Source: Psychrobacter faecalis
GTDB lineage: Bacteria; Pseudomonadota; Gammaproteobacteria; Pseudomonadales; Moraxellaceae
Assembly (NCBI RefSeq): GCF_016107575.1
Contig: NZ_JABAST010000007.1
Coordinates: 1 to 64,000 of the forward strand
Direction: 5' to 3'
DNA: 64,000 nt
This document shows, piece after piece, positions 55,937-64,000 of the stretch. Under the pieces are notes generated by a model. It saw nothing but the letters and a program-made list of their open reading frames with translations, did no database searches and was not told the DNA's origin. Positions within the stretch are counted from its first letter, which is position 1, and every line of letters begins with the position of its first letter. A program made the translations under genes and the position numbers.

Positions 55937-57178
55937 ATGATGACTGTTTCAACCACTGGTTTAAATAATGCTTATATTATCGATGCCATTCGCACCCCTT
56001 TTGGTCGCTACGGCGGCGGTCTAGCACCTGTCCGTGCCGATGACTTAGGTGCTATCCCTATCAAGGCGTTAATGGAACGTAATACCAATGTCGATTGGGT
56101 AAAAGTAGATGACGTTATTTACGGCTGTGCTAATCAGAGCGGTGAAGATAATCGCAACGTCGGGCGTATGTCGTCGTTACTAGCTGGCCTACCTTATCAA
56201 GTGCCTGCCACTACCGTGAATCGCTTATGCGGCTCGTCAATGGATGCGTTAGCGATAGCGGCGCGCGCTATTAAAGCGGGTGAAGCGCATCTAATTATTG
56301 CAGGTGGTGTTGAAAGCATGAGCCGTGCGCCATTGGTAATGGGTAAGTCAGATCAGGCGTTTGGTCGTAGTCAAAAGCTCGAAGATACCACGATGGGCTG
56401 GCGCTTTATCAATCCAAAGCTTGATGAGCTATATGGCACGGAGACCATGCCAAAAACAGCTGAAAACGTCGCAGAGCAGTTCAATGTCAATCGCGCTGAC
56501 CAAGATGCATTTGCATTACGTAGTCAACAACGTACCGCAGCGGCGCAAGAGGCAGGGTTTTTCAAAGATGAGATTACTCCTGTCGTCATTCCACAACGCA
56601 AAGGCGATCCTGTCAGTGTCGATACTGACGAGCATCCTCGTGCTGATACCACGCTTGAGAAGTTGACCAAACTACGCCCTATCGTCACCGCAGAGGGTAC
56701 CGTGACGGCTGGCAATGCGTCAGGTATCAATGATGGCGCAGCGGCTTTTTTAGTGGCATCAGAGCAAGCCGTTAAAGAGTTTAATCTAAAGCCGCGTGCA
56801 CGTATTGTGGCCTCAACTACGGTAGGCGTTGAACCGCGTATTATGGGCTTTGCCCCAGCACCGGCGATGAAAAAGCTGCTTAAGCAAACTGGACTGTCAA
56901 TCGATGAGATGGATGTCATTGAATTAAACGAAGCCTTTGCCGCTCAAGCTCTCGCCTGTACGCGTGACTTAGGGTTAGCTGATGATAGCAAGCGCGTCAA
57001 CCCTAATGGCGGTGCGATTGCCCTTGGTCATCCACTCGGCGCCTCAGGAGCACGTTTAATTTTAACAGCACTCAATCAACTTGAGAAAACAGGTAAGCGT
57101 TATGCCATCTGCTCGATGTGTATTGGCGTTGGACAAGGTATCGCAATGATTATTGAGCGGGTTAATTATCAAGCGTGA
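55937..57178 (+). CDS. catF: 3-oxoadipyl-CoA thiolase
   Basis: CatF cleaves 3-oxoadipyl-CoA to succinyl-CoA and acetyl-CoA, the end of the pathway. The 413-aa thiolase has the nucleophile Cys in VNRLCGSSMDALAIAAR (about residue 96), His in NPNGGAIALGHPLGASGAR and Cys in CSMCIGVGQGIAM. IDAIRTPFGRYGGGLAPVRADDLGAIPI at the N-terminus is typical of the PcaF/CatF group. It starts 14 bp after catJ; either of two adjacent ATGs could be used, behind AAGGACAAGG. Confidence 0.95.
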   Translation: MMTVSTTGLNNAYIIDAIRTPFGRYGGGLAPVRADDLGAIPIKALMERNTNVDWVKVDDVIYGCANQSGEDNRNVGRMSSLLAGLPYQVPATTVNRLCGSSMDALAIAARAIKAGEAHLIIAGGVESMSRAPLVMGKSDQAFGRSQKLEDTTMGWRFINPKLDELYGTETMPKTAENVAEQFNVNRADQDAFALRSQQRTAAAQEAGFFKDEITPVVIPQRKGDPVSVDTDEHPRADTTLEKLTKLRPIVTAEGTVTAGNASGINDGAAAFLVASEQAVKEFNLKPRARIVASTTVGVEPRIMGFAPAPAMKKLLKQTGLSIDEMDVIELNEAFAAQALACTRDLGLADDSKRVNPNGGAIALGHPLGASGARLILTALNQLEKTGKRYAICSMCIGVGQGIAMIIERVNYQA

Positions 57179-57232
57179 TACTCATCCCTACATATGTCTT
57201 CAACACTTTAATCCTAAATAAGGATGCTTAGT

Positions 57233-58012
57233 ATGCCCATATTTAACAACCAAGAAATTGCCCTAAACTATGCCACTTTTGGCGATAAAAGCAGCCCTGC
57301 TCTGATATTTTCTAACTCCTTAGGTACCAGCTATCATATGTGGCAGCCGCAAATCGATGCCTTACAAAACGATTATTTTATTATCTGCTACGACACCCGT
57401 GGCCATGGTAAGTCTTCCGCACCAAAAGGTCCTTATAGTTTGGATCAGCTTGGACAAGACGTTATTGATTTGCTTGATTATCTAAACATCGATAAAGCGT
57501 TTTTTTGTGGCATCTCTATGGGCGGAATGACGGGTCAATGGTTAGCTATCAATTACCCTGACCGCTTCCATCACTTAATGCTATGCAATACCGCCGCGAA
57601 AATTGGCAATGAGGATGCTTGGGTAGATCGGGCAAAATTGGTACGTGAGAAAGGATTAGAACCTATTGCATCGACAGCTGCTTCGCGTTGGTTTACAGCA
57701 AGTTTTATCGATGATTATCCAGATGCAGTTAAAGCATTATCTGACGCTCTCGTAGCTGGCAGTAGCGAGGGTTATGCCAGCTGCTGCGAGGCATTATCTG
57801 ACGCTGATACACGTGAACAGCTAAAAGATATCCGCGTGCCAGTTACGGTGGTTGCAGGTTCTAAAGACCCAGTGACGACGGTTGCCGATGGTCAATATAT
57901 GGTCGAACACATCCCTAATGCTAAGCTTGCGACTATCGATGCTTCACATATCTCAAATATTGAACAGCCTGACGTGTTCAATCAATTAATCAAACAATAT
58001 TTTCATGACTAA
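57233..58012 (+). CDS. catD: 3-oxoadipate enol-lactonase
   Basis: CatD hydrolyses 3-oxoadipate enol-lactone to 3-oxoadipate. The 259-aa alpha/beta-hydrolase has the nucleophile elbow CGISMGGMTGQW, an Asp in VAGSKDPVTTVADG and the His in IDASHISNIEQPD. YDTRGHGKSSAPKGPYSLDQLG is the usual PcaD/CatD stretch. The start at 57233 is chosen because the ribosome site AAGGA is 9-10 bases away; an ATG at 57224 overlaps it. It is the last gene of the operon, before a strong terminator. Confidence 0.93.
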   Translation: MPIFNNQEIALNYATFGDKSSPALIFSNSLGTSYHMWQPQIDALQNDYFIICYDTRGHGKSSAPKGPYSLDQLGQDVIDLLDYLNIDKAFFCGISMGGMTGQWLAINYPDRFHHLMLCNTAAKIGNEDAWVDRAKLVREKGLEPIASTAASRWFTASFIDDYPDAVKALSDALVAGSSEGYASCCEALSDADTREQLKDIRVPVTVVAGSKDPVTTVADGQYMVEHIPNAKLATIDASHISNIEQPDVFNQLIKQYFHD

Positions 58013-58093
58013 TAGAGTTACGGATATCATCAGATTTTTTAGTAATAAAAAAATAGTCTAACAAATAAGAGCTTAAATCTTTCATTTGATTTA

Positions 58094-58138
58094 AGAAAAG
58101 CACCTGTATATCTAAAGGATATGTAGGTGCTTTTCTCT
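58094..58138 (+). terminator. Terminator of the ben-cat operon
   Basis: AGAAAAGCACCT at 58094-58105 and AGGTGCTTTTCT at 58125-58136 form a 12-bp perfect stem with extra pairing inside (ATATC/GATAT). It lies between catD and the separately regulated benK. Confidence 0.92.
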
Positions 58139-58188
58139 TTTACCACATGTCACCGCCCTTTATTAAGTTACGTCAAAATCTATACCTT

Positions 58189-58209
58189 ATAGGTATAGAT
58201 TAATACTCA
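58189..58209. promoter_or_regulatory. CatM/BenM box upstream of benK
   Basis: TCTATACCT, TAT, AGGTATAGA: a 9-3-9 perfect palindrome containing the exact ATAC-N7-GTAT core at 58192-58206. It lies about 80 bases before the benK start and just after the operon terminator, so benK probably has its own muconate- or benzoate-responsive promoter. Confidence 0.8.
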
Positions 58210-58286
58210 GATGGTTTTTGACTTGCTTGATAGAAAACAATAACTTAATAAAGACTTATAGGGATATTACCCACGGAGAAAAAAGA

Positions 58287-59651
58287 ATGGACTCACCTAC
58301 TTTAAACATCAATAGGGTTATTGATGAAGCCAAATTTGCACCTTTTCACTGGAAAGTCTTATTTTGGTGTTTATTGATTATTATCTTTGATGGCTATGAT
58401 CTTATTATTTATGGTGTAGCATTGCCCCTACTCATGGAGGAATGGTCATTAACCGCAGTACAAGCAGGTTTTCTTGCCAGTGCTGCACTTTTTGGCATGA
58501 TGTTTGGCGCTATGATTTTTGGAACACTATCAGACAAGATTGGACGCAAAAAAACCATTATGATTTGCGTCGGCTTGTTCAGTAGCTTTACTTTTCTTGG
58601 TGCTTTTGCTGGTGGCCCAATACAGTTCGCCACTTTGCGCTTTATTGCAGGCCTAGGTATCGGTGGTGTTATGCCTATCTGTGTTGCTTTAACCTCCGAA
58701 TATGCACCAAAACGTATTCGCAGTACTTTAGTTGCTATAATGTTTAGTGGTTATGCCATTGGTGGCATGGCATCGGCATTATTAGGCTCGTTTTTGGTGG
58801 TAGATTTTGGCTGGGAGATTATGTTTTATATCGCTGGCATTCCAATGCTACTTTTACCAATTATTTGGAAAATGTTGCCTGAATCTTTGATGTATTTGGT
58901 AAAAGAGATGCGAGATAAAGAAGCCAAAATTATTGTTAAAAAATTGGCACCGCAAGAAACGATTACCACTTCTACCAGTTTGCTACTGGACGAGCCGACC
59001 AAAGGCGATGATGCACCAATTAAAGCCTTATTTCTGAAAAACCGTGGTTTCACTACTATCATGTTTTGGGTCGCTTTCTTTATGTGCTTACTGATGGTGT
59101 ACGCCCTTGCTAGTTGGTTGCCAAAACTAATGATTCAGGCGGGTTACTCACTAGGTGCAAGCATGCTGTTCTTATTTGCACTCAATATTGGTGGCATGGT
59201 GGGAGCTATCGGCGGCGGCATACTGGCTGATAAATTTCATCTTAAACCTGTCTTAGCCATCATGTTTGCCCTAGGCGCTGCGGCGTTGATACTGCTTGGC
59301 TATAACAGCCCTCAGCTAGTACTATATACTCTGATCGCGATTGCAGGCGCTACGACTATCGGCTCACAGATACTACTCTACACCTTTGTCGCACAGTATT
59401 ATCCGACGAGTGTACGGACAACAGCTATGGGCTGGGCATCAGGTGTTGGTCGTATTGGTGCTATCGTAGGTCCTATCTTAACTGGAGCCCTACTCACCCT
59501 TGAGCTAAGCCATCAAACAAACTTCTTGTTTATCGCGATACCAGGATTAATTGCAGCCACTGCTATTTTCCTTGTGAATTTAAGCGCAGCAGTGGATGGC
59601 AAAACAAACAAGGCACAACCAGTAACTTTAGATACGCCTATAGCAACCTAA
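58287..59651 (+). CDS. benK: MFS aromatic acid:H+ symporter, BenK-like
   Basis: An AAHS-family major facilitator (454 aa, about twelve membrane segments) that probably imports benzoate or muconate. The first membrane segment has the diagnostic DGYDLIIYGVALPLLMEEW. The loop 2-3 motif is GTLSDKIGRKKTIM and the fifth-segment region RFIAGLGIGGVMPICVALTSEYAPKRIRS is typical. The start at 58287 follows GGAGAAAAAAG; an upstream in-frame extension from 58218 has no family resemblance. It is separated from catD by a terminator and has its own CatM/BenM-type box. MucK and PcaK are related alternatives. Confidence 0.88.
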   Translation: MDSPTLNINRVIDEAKFAPFHWKVLFWCLLIIIFDGYDLIIYGVALPLLMEEWSLTAVQAGFLASAALFGMMFGAMIFGTLSDKIGRKKTIMICVGLFSSFTFLGAFAGGPIQFATLRFIAGLGIGGVMPICVALTSEYAPKRIRSTLVAIMFSGYAIGGMASALLGSFLVVDFGWEIMFYIAGIPMLLLPIIWKMLPESLMYLVKEMRDKEAKIIVKKLAPQETITTSTSLLLDEPTKGDDAPIKALFLKNRGFTTIMFWVAFFMCLLMVYALASWLPKLMIQAGYSLGASMLFLFALNIGGMVGAIGGGILADKFHLKPVLAIMFALGAAALILLGYNSPQLVLYTLIAIAGATTIGSQILLYTFVAQYYPTSVRTTAMGWASGVGRIGAIVGPILTGALLTLELSHQTNFLFIAIPGLIAATAIFLVNLSAAVDGKTNKAQPVTLDTPIAT

Positions 59652-59709
59652 ATTTGACTAAACTCTATTTTTATTCAAGTATTTTTATATTACACCTATA
59701 TAGCTTTTA

Positions 59710-59738
59710 GCGTACTCACGATGTGGGTGCGTCTTTTT
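59710..59738 (+). terminator. benK terminator
   Basis: GCGTACTCAC, a GAT loop and GTGGGTGCGT pair over ten positions (some G-T), followed by CTTTTTG. Confidence 0.75.
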
Positions 59739-59950
59739 GACAATTTGAATAAAAGCTTAGCTCTTTATCTTTAAACCTTATGTGAGAGATATTATGTACA
59801 ATTACTTTTTAAAATTATTCTTTTAAGGCGTAATGAACGATTTTTACGCCAGACTGTGACAGTACTGCACAAAATTTGCTACCATAACCTTTTTAAACAC
59901 TATAATTTCAGATTTAGGCAATTTCACTTAGGTACTTAGGTAATACAGAC

Positions 59951-60484
59951 ATGGCCAAAAACGCCCTACAAGAACAACTCTTAAAAGCTGGATTGGTGGA
60001 TAGCAAAAAAGCCAAAAAAATCAGCAAACAGTCGCAGCATGCCAAGCGCACAGGTGACGCCTCAAACCTTGAAGCCAAAAAAGCCTTGGCAGACGCTCAA
60101 GCCAAAAAAATAGAAAAAGACCAAAAGCTCAATCAAGAAAAACAGCAGCTTTTAGAAGAAAAAACGCTAAGAGCCAACGTTATCCAAATGATTAGGCAAC
60201 ATCAAATCACAGAAACACAGGGTGACATCACTTATCAGTTTGTTGATAATGGCAAAATTAAAAAGATTTATATCTCCCAAAAGCTCTATGATCAAATCGT
60301 AGCGGGTCATGTGGTGATTGCGCGCTTAGAAGACGATTATGCGCTGCTGCCTCGTCCACTAGCTGACCGTATCAACGCCAAGCTCGAAGGCTTTATTGTG
60401 GTGTCGAATGACAAGTCAGAGGTCGAGCTGGCAGAAGATGATCCTTATGCCGCTTACGTCATTCCAGATGATTTGATGTGGTAA
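59951..60484 (+). CDS. DUF2058 family protein (YaiL-like)
   Basis: This 177-aa protein has the DUF2058/YaiL layout. The N-terminus is a basic, lysine-rich, probably nucleic-acid-contacting helical region (MAKNALQEQLLKAGLVDSKKAKKISKQ..., about 1-70) with coiled-coil character. A compact C-terminal part follows (ITYQFVDNGKIKKIYISQKLYDQI, then ALLPRPLADRINAK) and an acidic tail ending DDPYAAYVIPDDLMW. The family is often labelled nucleoprotein/polynucleotide-associated, but its function is not established. It is a single gene with a terminator behind it. Confidence 0.85.
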   Translation: MAKNALQEQLLKAGLVDSKKAKKISKQSQHAKRTGDASNLEAKKALADAQAKKIEKDQKLNQEKQQLLEEKTLRANVIQMIRQHQITETQGDITYQFVDNGKIKKIYISQKLYDQIVAGHVVIARLEDDYALLPRPLADRINAKLEGFIVVSNDKSEVELAEDDPYAAYVIPDDLMW

Positions 60485-60512
60485 TCTACCATTTTATTGC
60501 TAAGCATTAACC

Positions 60513-60552
60513 AAAATCCCCTATATAGAATATCTATAACAGGGGGTTTTTA
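60513..60552. terminator. Terminator after the DUF2058 gene
   Basis: ATCCCCTATATAGA pairs with TCTATAACAGGGGG (small internal mismatch), followed by TTTTTATT on the plus strand. The minus-strand gene ending at 60641 is convergent. Confidence 0.8.
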
Positions 60553-60640
60553 TTAGCGAGATAGAAAAACATTCTAAGCGCAGCAAAGCATTATGATTAA
60601 AATGATAACGATTAAAATGACAAGGCGCTAAAATCAGCAA

Positions 60641-62140
60641 TTACGACGGTAGCAAAACGTGCTTACTCTTCTGATAAGCAGACAAGCCATCAGCACCCAA
60701 TTCGCGACCAATGCCACTTTGCTTAAACCCGCCCCAGCCTGCTTCGGGCAATACGATTTGCTGCTCGTTAACCCAAATATGACCAGCTTGAATTTGTAGC
60801 GCCATCTCTAACGCTGCACTTTCATTGGCGCTCACAATAGTCGCTGCCAAGGCATACTTACTATCATTGGCAAGTTCAACCGCCCACGCATCGTCTGCAA
60901 AGGTGGTACTGACCAATACCGGCCCAAATACTTCTTCTGTCCATAACCGACTACTCACTGGTACCTCTGTATAAATGGTCGGCGTGACAAAATACCCTTG
61001 ACGCTCTAGTATCTTGCCACCTGTTAGGCAATTAAGATTTTCATCAACCGCGATATCGATATACTTTTTGACTTGCGCAAGTTGCTGCGCACTGACCAAT
61101 GGACCCATTTGCGTATCGACAGCAAAACCATCGCCAATTTTCAAAGTTTCTGTTTTTGTTTTCAGTGCGTCAAATAACGACTGCGCAATGTCTTGATGGA
61201 CGAGCAATCTTGAGGTCGCAGAACAAATCTGACCGGCGTTGGTAAAGATACCACCGATGATTAAATCACAGGCATAATCAATATCAGCATCTGCGCGCAC
61301 TACGATAGCGGACTTACCACCAAGCTCTAGACTGATATCCTTGATACCTGTTGCTGCTTGGCGCATTACTTTTTCACCGACGACATTACTGCCGGTAAAA
61401 GACACTTTGTCAATCAACGGGTGGCTGGTCATCGCCGCACCTACTTCTGCTGCGCCCGGTAGGATATTGACCACCCCTTTTGGCAGATTAATAGTAGACA
61501 ATATATTGCCCAGCATCAACTCTGGTAATAGTGTCACCTCTGACGGTTTGAGAATAACAGTACACCCTGCCGCCAGCGCGGGCGCTAGTTTCCAAGCGGT
61601 GGTGACCATCGGAAAGTTCCAAGGCGCGATAAGGGCGCAAATACCAACGGGTGCATAGGTTTTTAATAAGCGTATGCTTGACTCGTTTGTCTCGACCTTA
61701 GACCAAGTCGTCTGCTCGGTGATAAGATTGGCATAATAGCGATAACAAGCAATGGCGTCGCTCACGTCTATTTTCGCCTCTGCAATCGGCTTACCATTAT
61801 TCAATACCGACAACGCAACCAGCTTCTCAAACTGCTGCGCCATCGTATCTGCAATCGCCTGCAGATAACGCGCGCGCTCATTGACGCTGGTTTGCGACCA
61901 AGTTGCATAAGCGCGTGATGCAGCATAAGCGGCGCTGTCTACCTGTGCGCTACGACACAAGCGAGTTTTTGCAATGACTTCGCCGGAGTTTGGATCATAT
62001 AAAGCATGCTCATCTACTGATTCAGAGGCTGCAATCGTGACCCAATCACCCTCTATGTAGGCGGCATTTAACCTAACTTCATTTTTCATGCTTTGCTGAG
62101 CGGCGGCTCTCGTTAAGGATAAAGAATTTGTTATTTCCAT
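60641..62140 (-). CDS. Aldehyde dehydrogenase
   Basis: A full-length aldehyde dehydrogenase (499 aa) of the betaine-aldehyde/aminoaldehyde type by overall sequence. It has IAPWNFPMVTTAWKLAPALAAGCTVILKPSE (about 171-201), the general base Glu272 in LELGGKSAIV, the nucleophile Cys306 in NAGQICSATSR and the C-terminal GGFKQSGIGRELG. The start is not certain (a Met at residue 18 is possible; neither has a strong ribosome site). Upstream on the same strand are a YjiH-like membrane protein and a TPP-dependent enzyme. A natural role is oxidising the aldehyde made by that decarboxylase, for example a guanidino- or amino-aldehyde; this is inference. Confidence 0.85.
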   Translation of the reverse strand: MEITNSLSLTRAAAQQSMKNEVRLNAAYIEGDWVTIAASESVDEHALYDPNSGEVIAKTRLCRSAQVDSAAYAASRAYATWSQTSVNERARYLQAIADTMAQQFEKLVALSVLNNGKPIAEAKIDVSDAIACYRYYANLITEQTTWSKVETNESSIRLLKTYAPVGICALIAPWNFPMVTTAWKLAPALAAGCTVILKPSEVTLLPELMLGNILSTINLPKGVVNILPGAAEVGAAMTSHPLIDKVSFTGSNVVGEKVMRQAATGIKDISLELGGKSAIVVRADADIDYACDLIIGGIFTNAGQICSATSRLLVHQDIAQSLFDALKTKTETLKIGDGFAVDTQMGPLVSAQQLAQVKKYIDIAVDENLNCLTGGKILERQGYFVTPTIYTEVPVSSRLWTEEVFGPVLVSTTFADDAWAVELANDSKYALAATIVSANESAALEMALQIQAGHIWVNEQQIVLPEAGWGGFKQSGIGRELGADGLSAYQKSKHVLLPS

Positions 62141-62233
62141 GATGACTAGTTGCCTTATATTGTTTAATAAAGTTGTCTTTACGCTAACTGTTCACTGCTT
62201 TTTTAATGCCAAAATGAGGCGTTGCAATCACGA

Positions 62234-63640
62234 CTAATACAATAGATGCGCCACCGACGTAATGACCACCAAGCTAATCAGCGTCCGCAAGATAAAAATT
62301 ATAAACAGCTCTAAGACGTTCAGCTTGATGTTTGATTTCAATATCAGCGCGCCTACCTCAGACATATAGATAATCTGGGTAATAGAAGCTGCACCAACGA
62401 TAAAACGCGTCATTTCACTCTCAATACTTTTACCAACCAATGCTGGCAAGTACATATCGGCAAAGCCCATAATCATCGCAGGCGCGGCCTCTGCTGCCTC
62501 TGGAATTTGTAGTAATTCAAGCAACGGCACGAGCGGCGCAGAGAGCCAATTAAATACCGGCGTGTATTCTGCTAAACCAAGACCAATAACGCCGATAGCA
62601 AAAATAACCGGAATTAAGCCAAAATAAATATCAAATAAGTTCTTTAGGCTGTGCTTAAACACCCTCCCTAAGCTTGGCATAGAATGCGCGCGCGTGACGG
62701 CACGATTGATCGCCCATTGGTAAGTAGAATACTCAGTAGGGATTTCTTCATCGAGCATACTTTTACCAGAATGATAAGTGTCAGGCTTTAATGACAGCGG
62801 CGGTATACGCGGCATAATAATCGCAGCGATAAAACCAGTTGCAGCAATGGTCAGATAAAAGAAAACAAAGTTGTTGTCAACGCCGATGGTTTTGGCAACG
62901 ACATAGGTAAAAGCGATGGATGTCACCGAAAAAGTGGTGGTGATAATTGCTGCTTCACGCTGACTATAGTAGCTTTTATCATACTCTTGCATGGTCACCA
63001 GCAGACCAATAGAGGCGGCGCCAAACCAAGAGGACATGGCATCGACCGCAGAGCGACCCGGCAACCTGAATAACTTAACGAACACCTTGCTAGCTAAAGT
63101 ACCCAAAAATTCCATCAAACCGAAATCTGTAAGAAACGGTAAGGATAAAATGGCAAAAAAGAACAAAGGAATCACAACAGGAATCAGATCTTCGAAAATC
63201 ACGCCGCCGGTATTATGATTGATAATAAACTCAGGGCCGACTTGTAAATAAATCATCCACGCAAACAGCACGCCCAAAAAGCGGGCAGCAAACCAAAACC
63301 AATCGACATCAAAAAGCTTTGTCCACATGGAGCCTGCGGGCAGATTGGGTCTTAAAACCTTAACGGTCAGCGCCCCGATAAAGGAGGTCGTCACAATCGC
63401 CAATACCGCGTAAACCACATAACTGCCCAGCACTGCTTGCAAGGTATCGCTTAATACGCCCAATAAAATGGTGACTTTGCCATCCCACTGAAAGGGAATA
63501 ATAAACAGCGCAATACCCAGTGCTGAAAATAGCAAAAACTTCCACATGGAGGCGCGCCAATGTAGTCCTTCTGGCGTGCCTGAAACGATGGTATTGTTAC
63601 CTAAGATTGGCTGCTGGGATTTATCTATATAGTTCGTCAT
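62234..63640 (-). CDS. YjiH-family membrane protein (nucleoside-recognition/GATE domain)
   Basis: This polytopic inner-membrane protein (468 aa, about ten to eleven hydrophobic segments) belongs to the YjiH family, whose members carry nucleoside-recognition GATE domains. Visible marks are WKFLLFSALGIALFIIPFQWDGKVTILLG at the N-terminus, FGLMEFLGTLASKVFVKLFRLPGRSAVDAMSSWFGAASIGLLVT in the first GATE domain, and MGFADMYLPALVG with the following helix in the second. The true substrate of the family is not established. Here it sits between a TPP enzyme gene and an aldehyde dehydrogenase gene on one strand, which suggests transport of the substrate of that pathway. Confidence 0.85.
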   Translation of the reverse strand: MTNYIDKSQQPILGNNTIVSGTPEGLHWRASMWKFLLFSALGIALFIIPFQWDGKVTILLGVLSDTLQAVLGSYVVYAVLAIVTTSFIGALTVKVLRPNLPAGSMWTKLFDVDWFWFAARFLGVLFAWMIYLQVGPEFIINHNTGGVIFEDLIPVVIPLFFFAILSLPFLTDFGLMEFLGTLASKVFVKLFRLPGRSAVDAMSSWFGAASIGLLVTMQEYDKSYYSQREAAIITTTFSVTSIAFTYVVAKTIGVDNNFVFFYLTIAATGFIAAIIMPRIPPLSLKPDTYHSGKSMLDEEIPTEYSTYQWAINRAVTRAHSMPSLGRVFKHSLKNLFDIYFGLIPVIFAIGVIGLGLAEYTPVFNWLSAPLVPLLELLQIPEAAEAAPAMIMGFADMYLPALVGKSIESEMTRFIVGAASITQIIYMSEVGALILKSNIKLNVLELFIIFILRTLISLVVITSVAHLLY

Positions 63641-63766
63641 TCAATCCTCCTTGATAGGTGACGAGCGTCAATTTTTTCTTTGGCGGCCCAATCTATCCAT
63701 AGACTGAGCGCATTGCGCAAATAGTTAGATAACGTTTTATAAGTTATTTTTAGTAGCAATTATGCT

Positions 63767-64000
63767 TTAGCTAAAGCAGGTAAAACCTTTACCCATTTCA
63801 AGAAGAAATGCATCGGCTTCATCGACTTCATAAATAATTGGTTGTTTGCCTTTAATATCCTCTTGCAAGGCATCTAATAGCTGCTGCTTATCTGTGATTC
63901 GACGATAACCGGCGCTAAATCCTGCGGCTAACCGCTCAAAGTTCGGGGTTTTTATATTAACTCCAATCAAAGGCAAGCCACCCTCTTGCATATAGCGGCG
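63767..64000 (-). CDS. TPP-dependent decarboxylase/synthase family, C-terminal part
   Basis: Only the last 77 codons are inside the window; the gene continues beyond 64000. The segment IGVNIKTPNFERLAAGFSAGYRRITDKQQLLDALQEDIKGKQPIIYEV is the C-terminal end of the pyrimidine-binding TPP-enzyme module (acetolactate synthase, benzoylformate decarboxylase, 2-ketoarginine decarboxylase family), where the PDF-xx-LA pattern is usual. With an aldehyde dehydrogenase downstream, a 2-keto-acid decarboxylase such as AruI (5-guanidino-2-oxopentanoate decarboxylase) is the most natural reading, but that is inference. A 16-bp perfect palindrome covers the stop codon. Confidence 0.7.
   Translation of the reverse strand, partial: RRYMQEGGLPLIGVNIKTPNFERLAAGFSAGYRRITDKQQLLDALQEDIKGKQPIIYEVDEADAFLLEMGKGFTCFS

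Overview
The window looks like a chromosomal segment of a Psychrobacter-type gammaproteobacterium (Moraxellaceae). This is an inference from a moderate, AT-leaning base composition, a benzoate/catechol gene set of the kind known from Acinetobacter, a bacterial acyl-CoA desaturase with a long N-terminus, and the general protein character. No 16S gene or other decisive marker is present. Most of the window is ordinary chromosome. One intact IS982-family element is present; I see no phage, CRISPR array or plasmid function.

Layout. 1-2.7 kb: a nitric-oxide response pair (nnrS, then nsrR) behind a well-formed NsrR-type operator, plus an unknown small gene. 2.7-9.5 kb: an electrophile/aldehyde detoxification locus, with an aldehyde dehydrogenase divergent from a NemR-like repressor, followed by a YqhD-like aldehyde reductase, a CurA-like enone reductase, a DJ-1/PfpI protein and a glutathione transferase. 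Two near-identical operators (TAGAC-N5-GTCTA) flank the repressor gene. 9.5-12.1 kb: a two-gene unit of a PLP amino acid aldolase/deaminase-like protein and a sugar-lactone-oxidase-like flavoprotein. 12.5-16.7 kb: a DHA2-type MFS pump and its HlyD-type adaptor, with the IS inserted exactly at the adaptor stop codon. 16.8-25 kb: housekeeping genes pdxH, glmM, guaB, an MscS-type channel and cysS. 25-36.5 kb: cobalamin adenosyltransferase, a lipoprotein, a glycerophosphodiesterase, a desaturase, SelO, MaeB, a CCA-adding enzyme with a degenerate HD domain, a FolM-like reductase and a CAU tRNA that is best read as tRNA-Ile2. 36.9-44.7 kb: NAD-malic enzyme and a four-gene beta-oxidation operon that ends in an alpha-methylacyl-CoA racemase/CaiB protein.

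45.3-59.7 kb holds the main system: a complete benzoate-to-central-metabolism cluster (catM, then catBCA-benABCDE-catIJFD, then benK). BenABC and BenD convert benzoate to catechol. CatA, CatB and CatC convert catechol to the enol-lactone. CatD, CatIJ and CatF take this to succinyl-CoA and acetyl-CoA. BenE and BenK are uptake candidates. A single LysR regulator is divergent from catB. Perfect ATAC-N7-GTAT boxes lie in the catM-catB interval and again in front of benK, which is isolated from the operon by a strong terminator.

The right end (60.6-64 kb) has an aldehyde dehydrogenase, a YjiH-type membrane protein and the C-terminal part of a TPP-dependent enzyme, all on the minus strand. This is probably a 2-keto-acid decarboxylation and aldehyde oxidation route. 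No gene set here is clearly an undescribed system. The most unusual items are a 46-residue insertion inside the cluster-binding loop of NsrR, the two-operator NemR-like locus, a possible 37-aa protein encoded behind catM, and a repeated hairpin found after the tRNA and again in front of the beta-oxidation operon.
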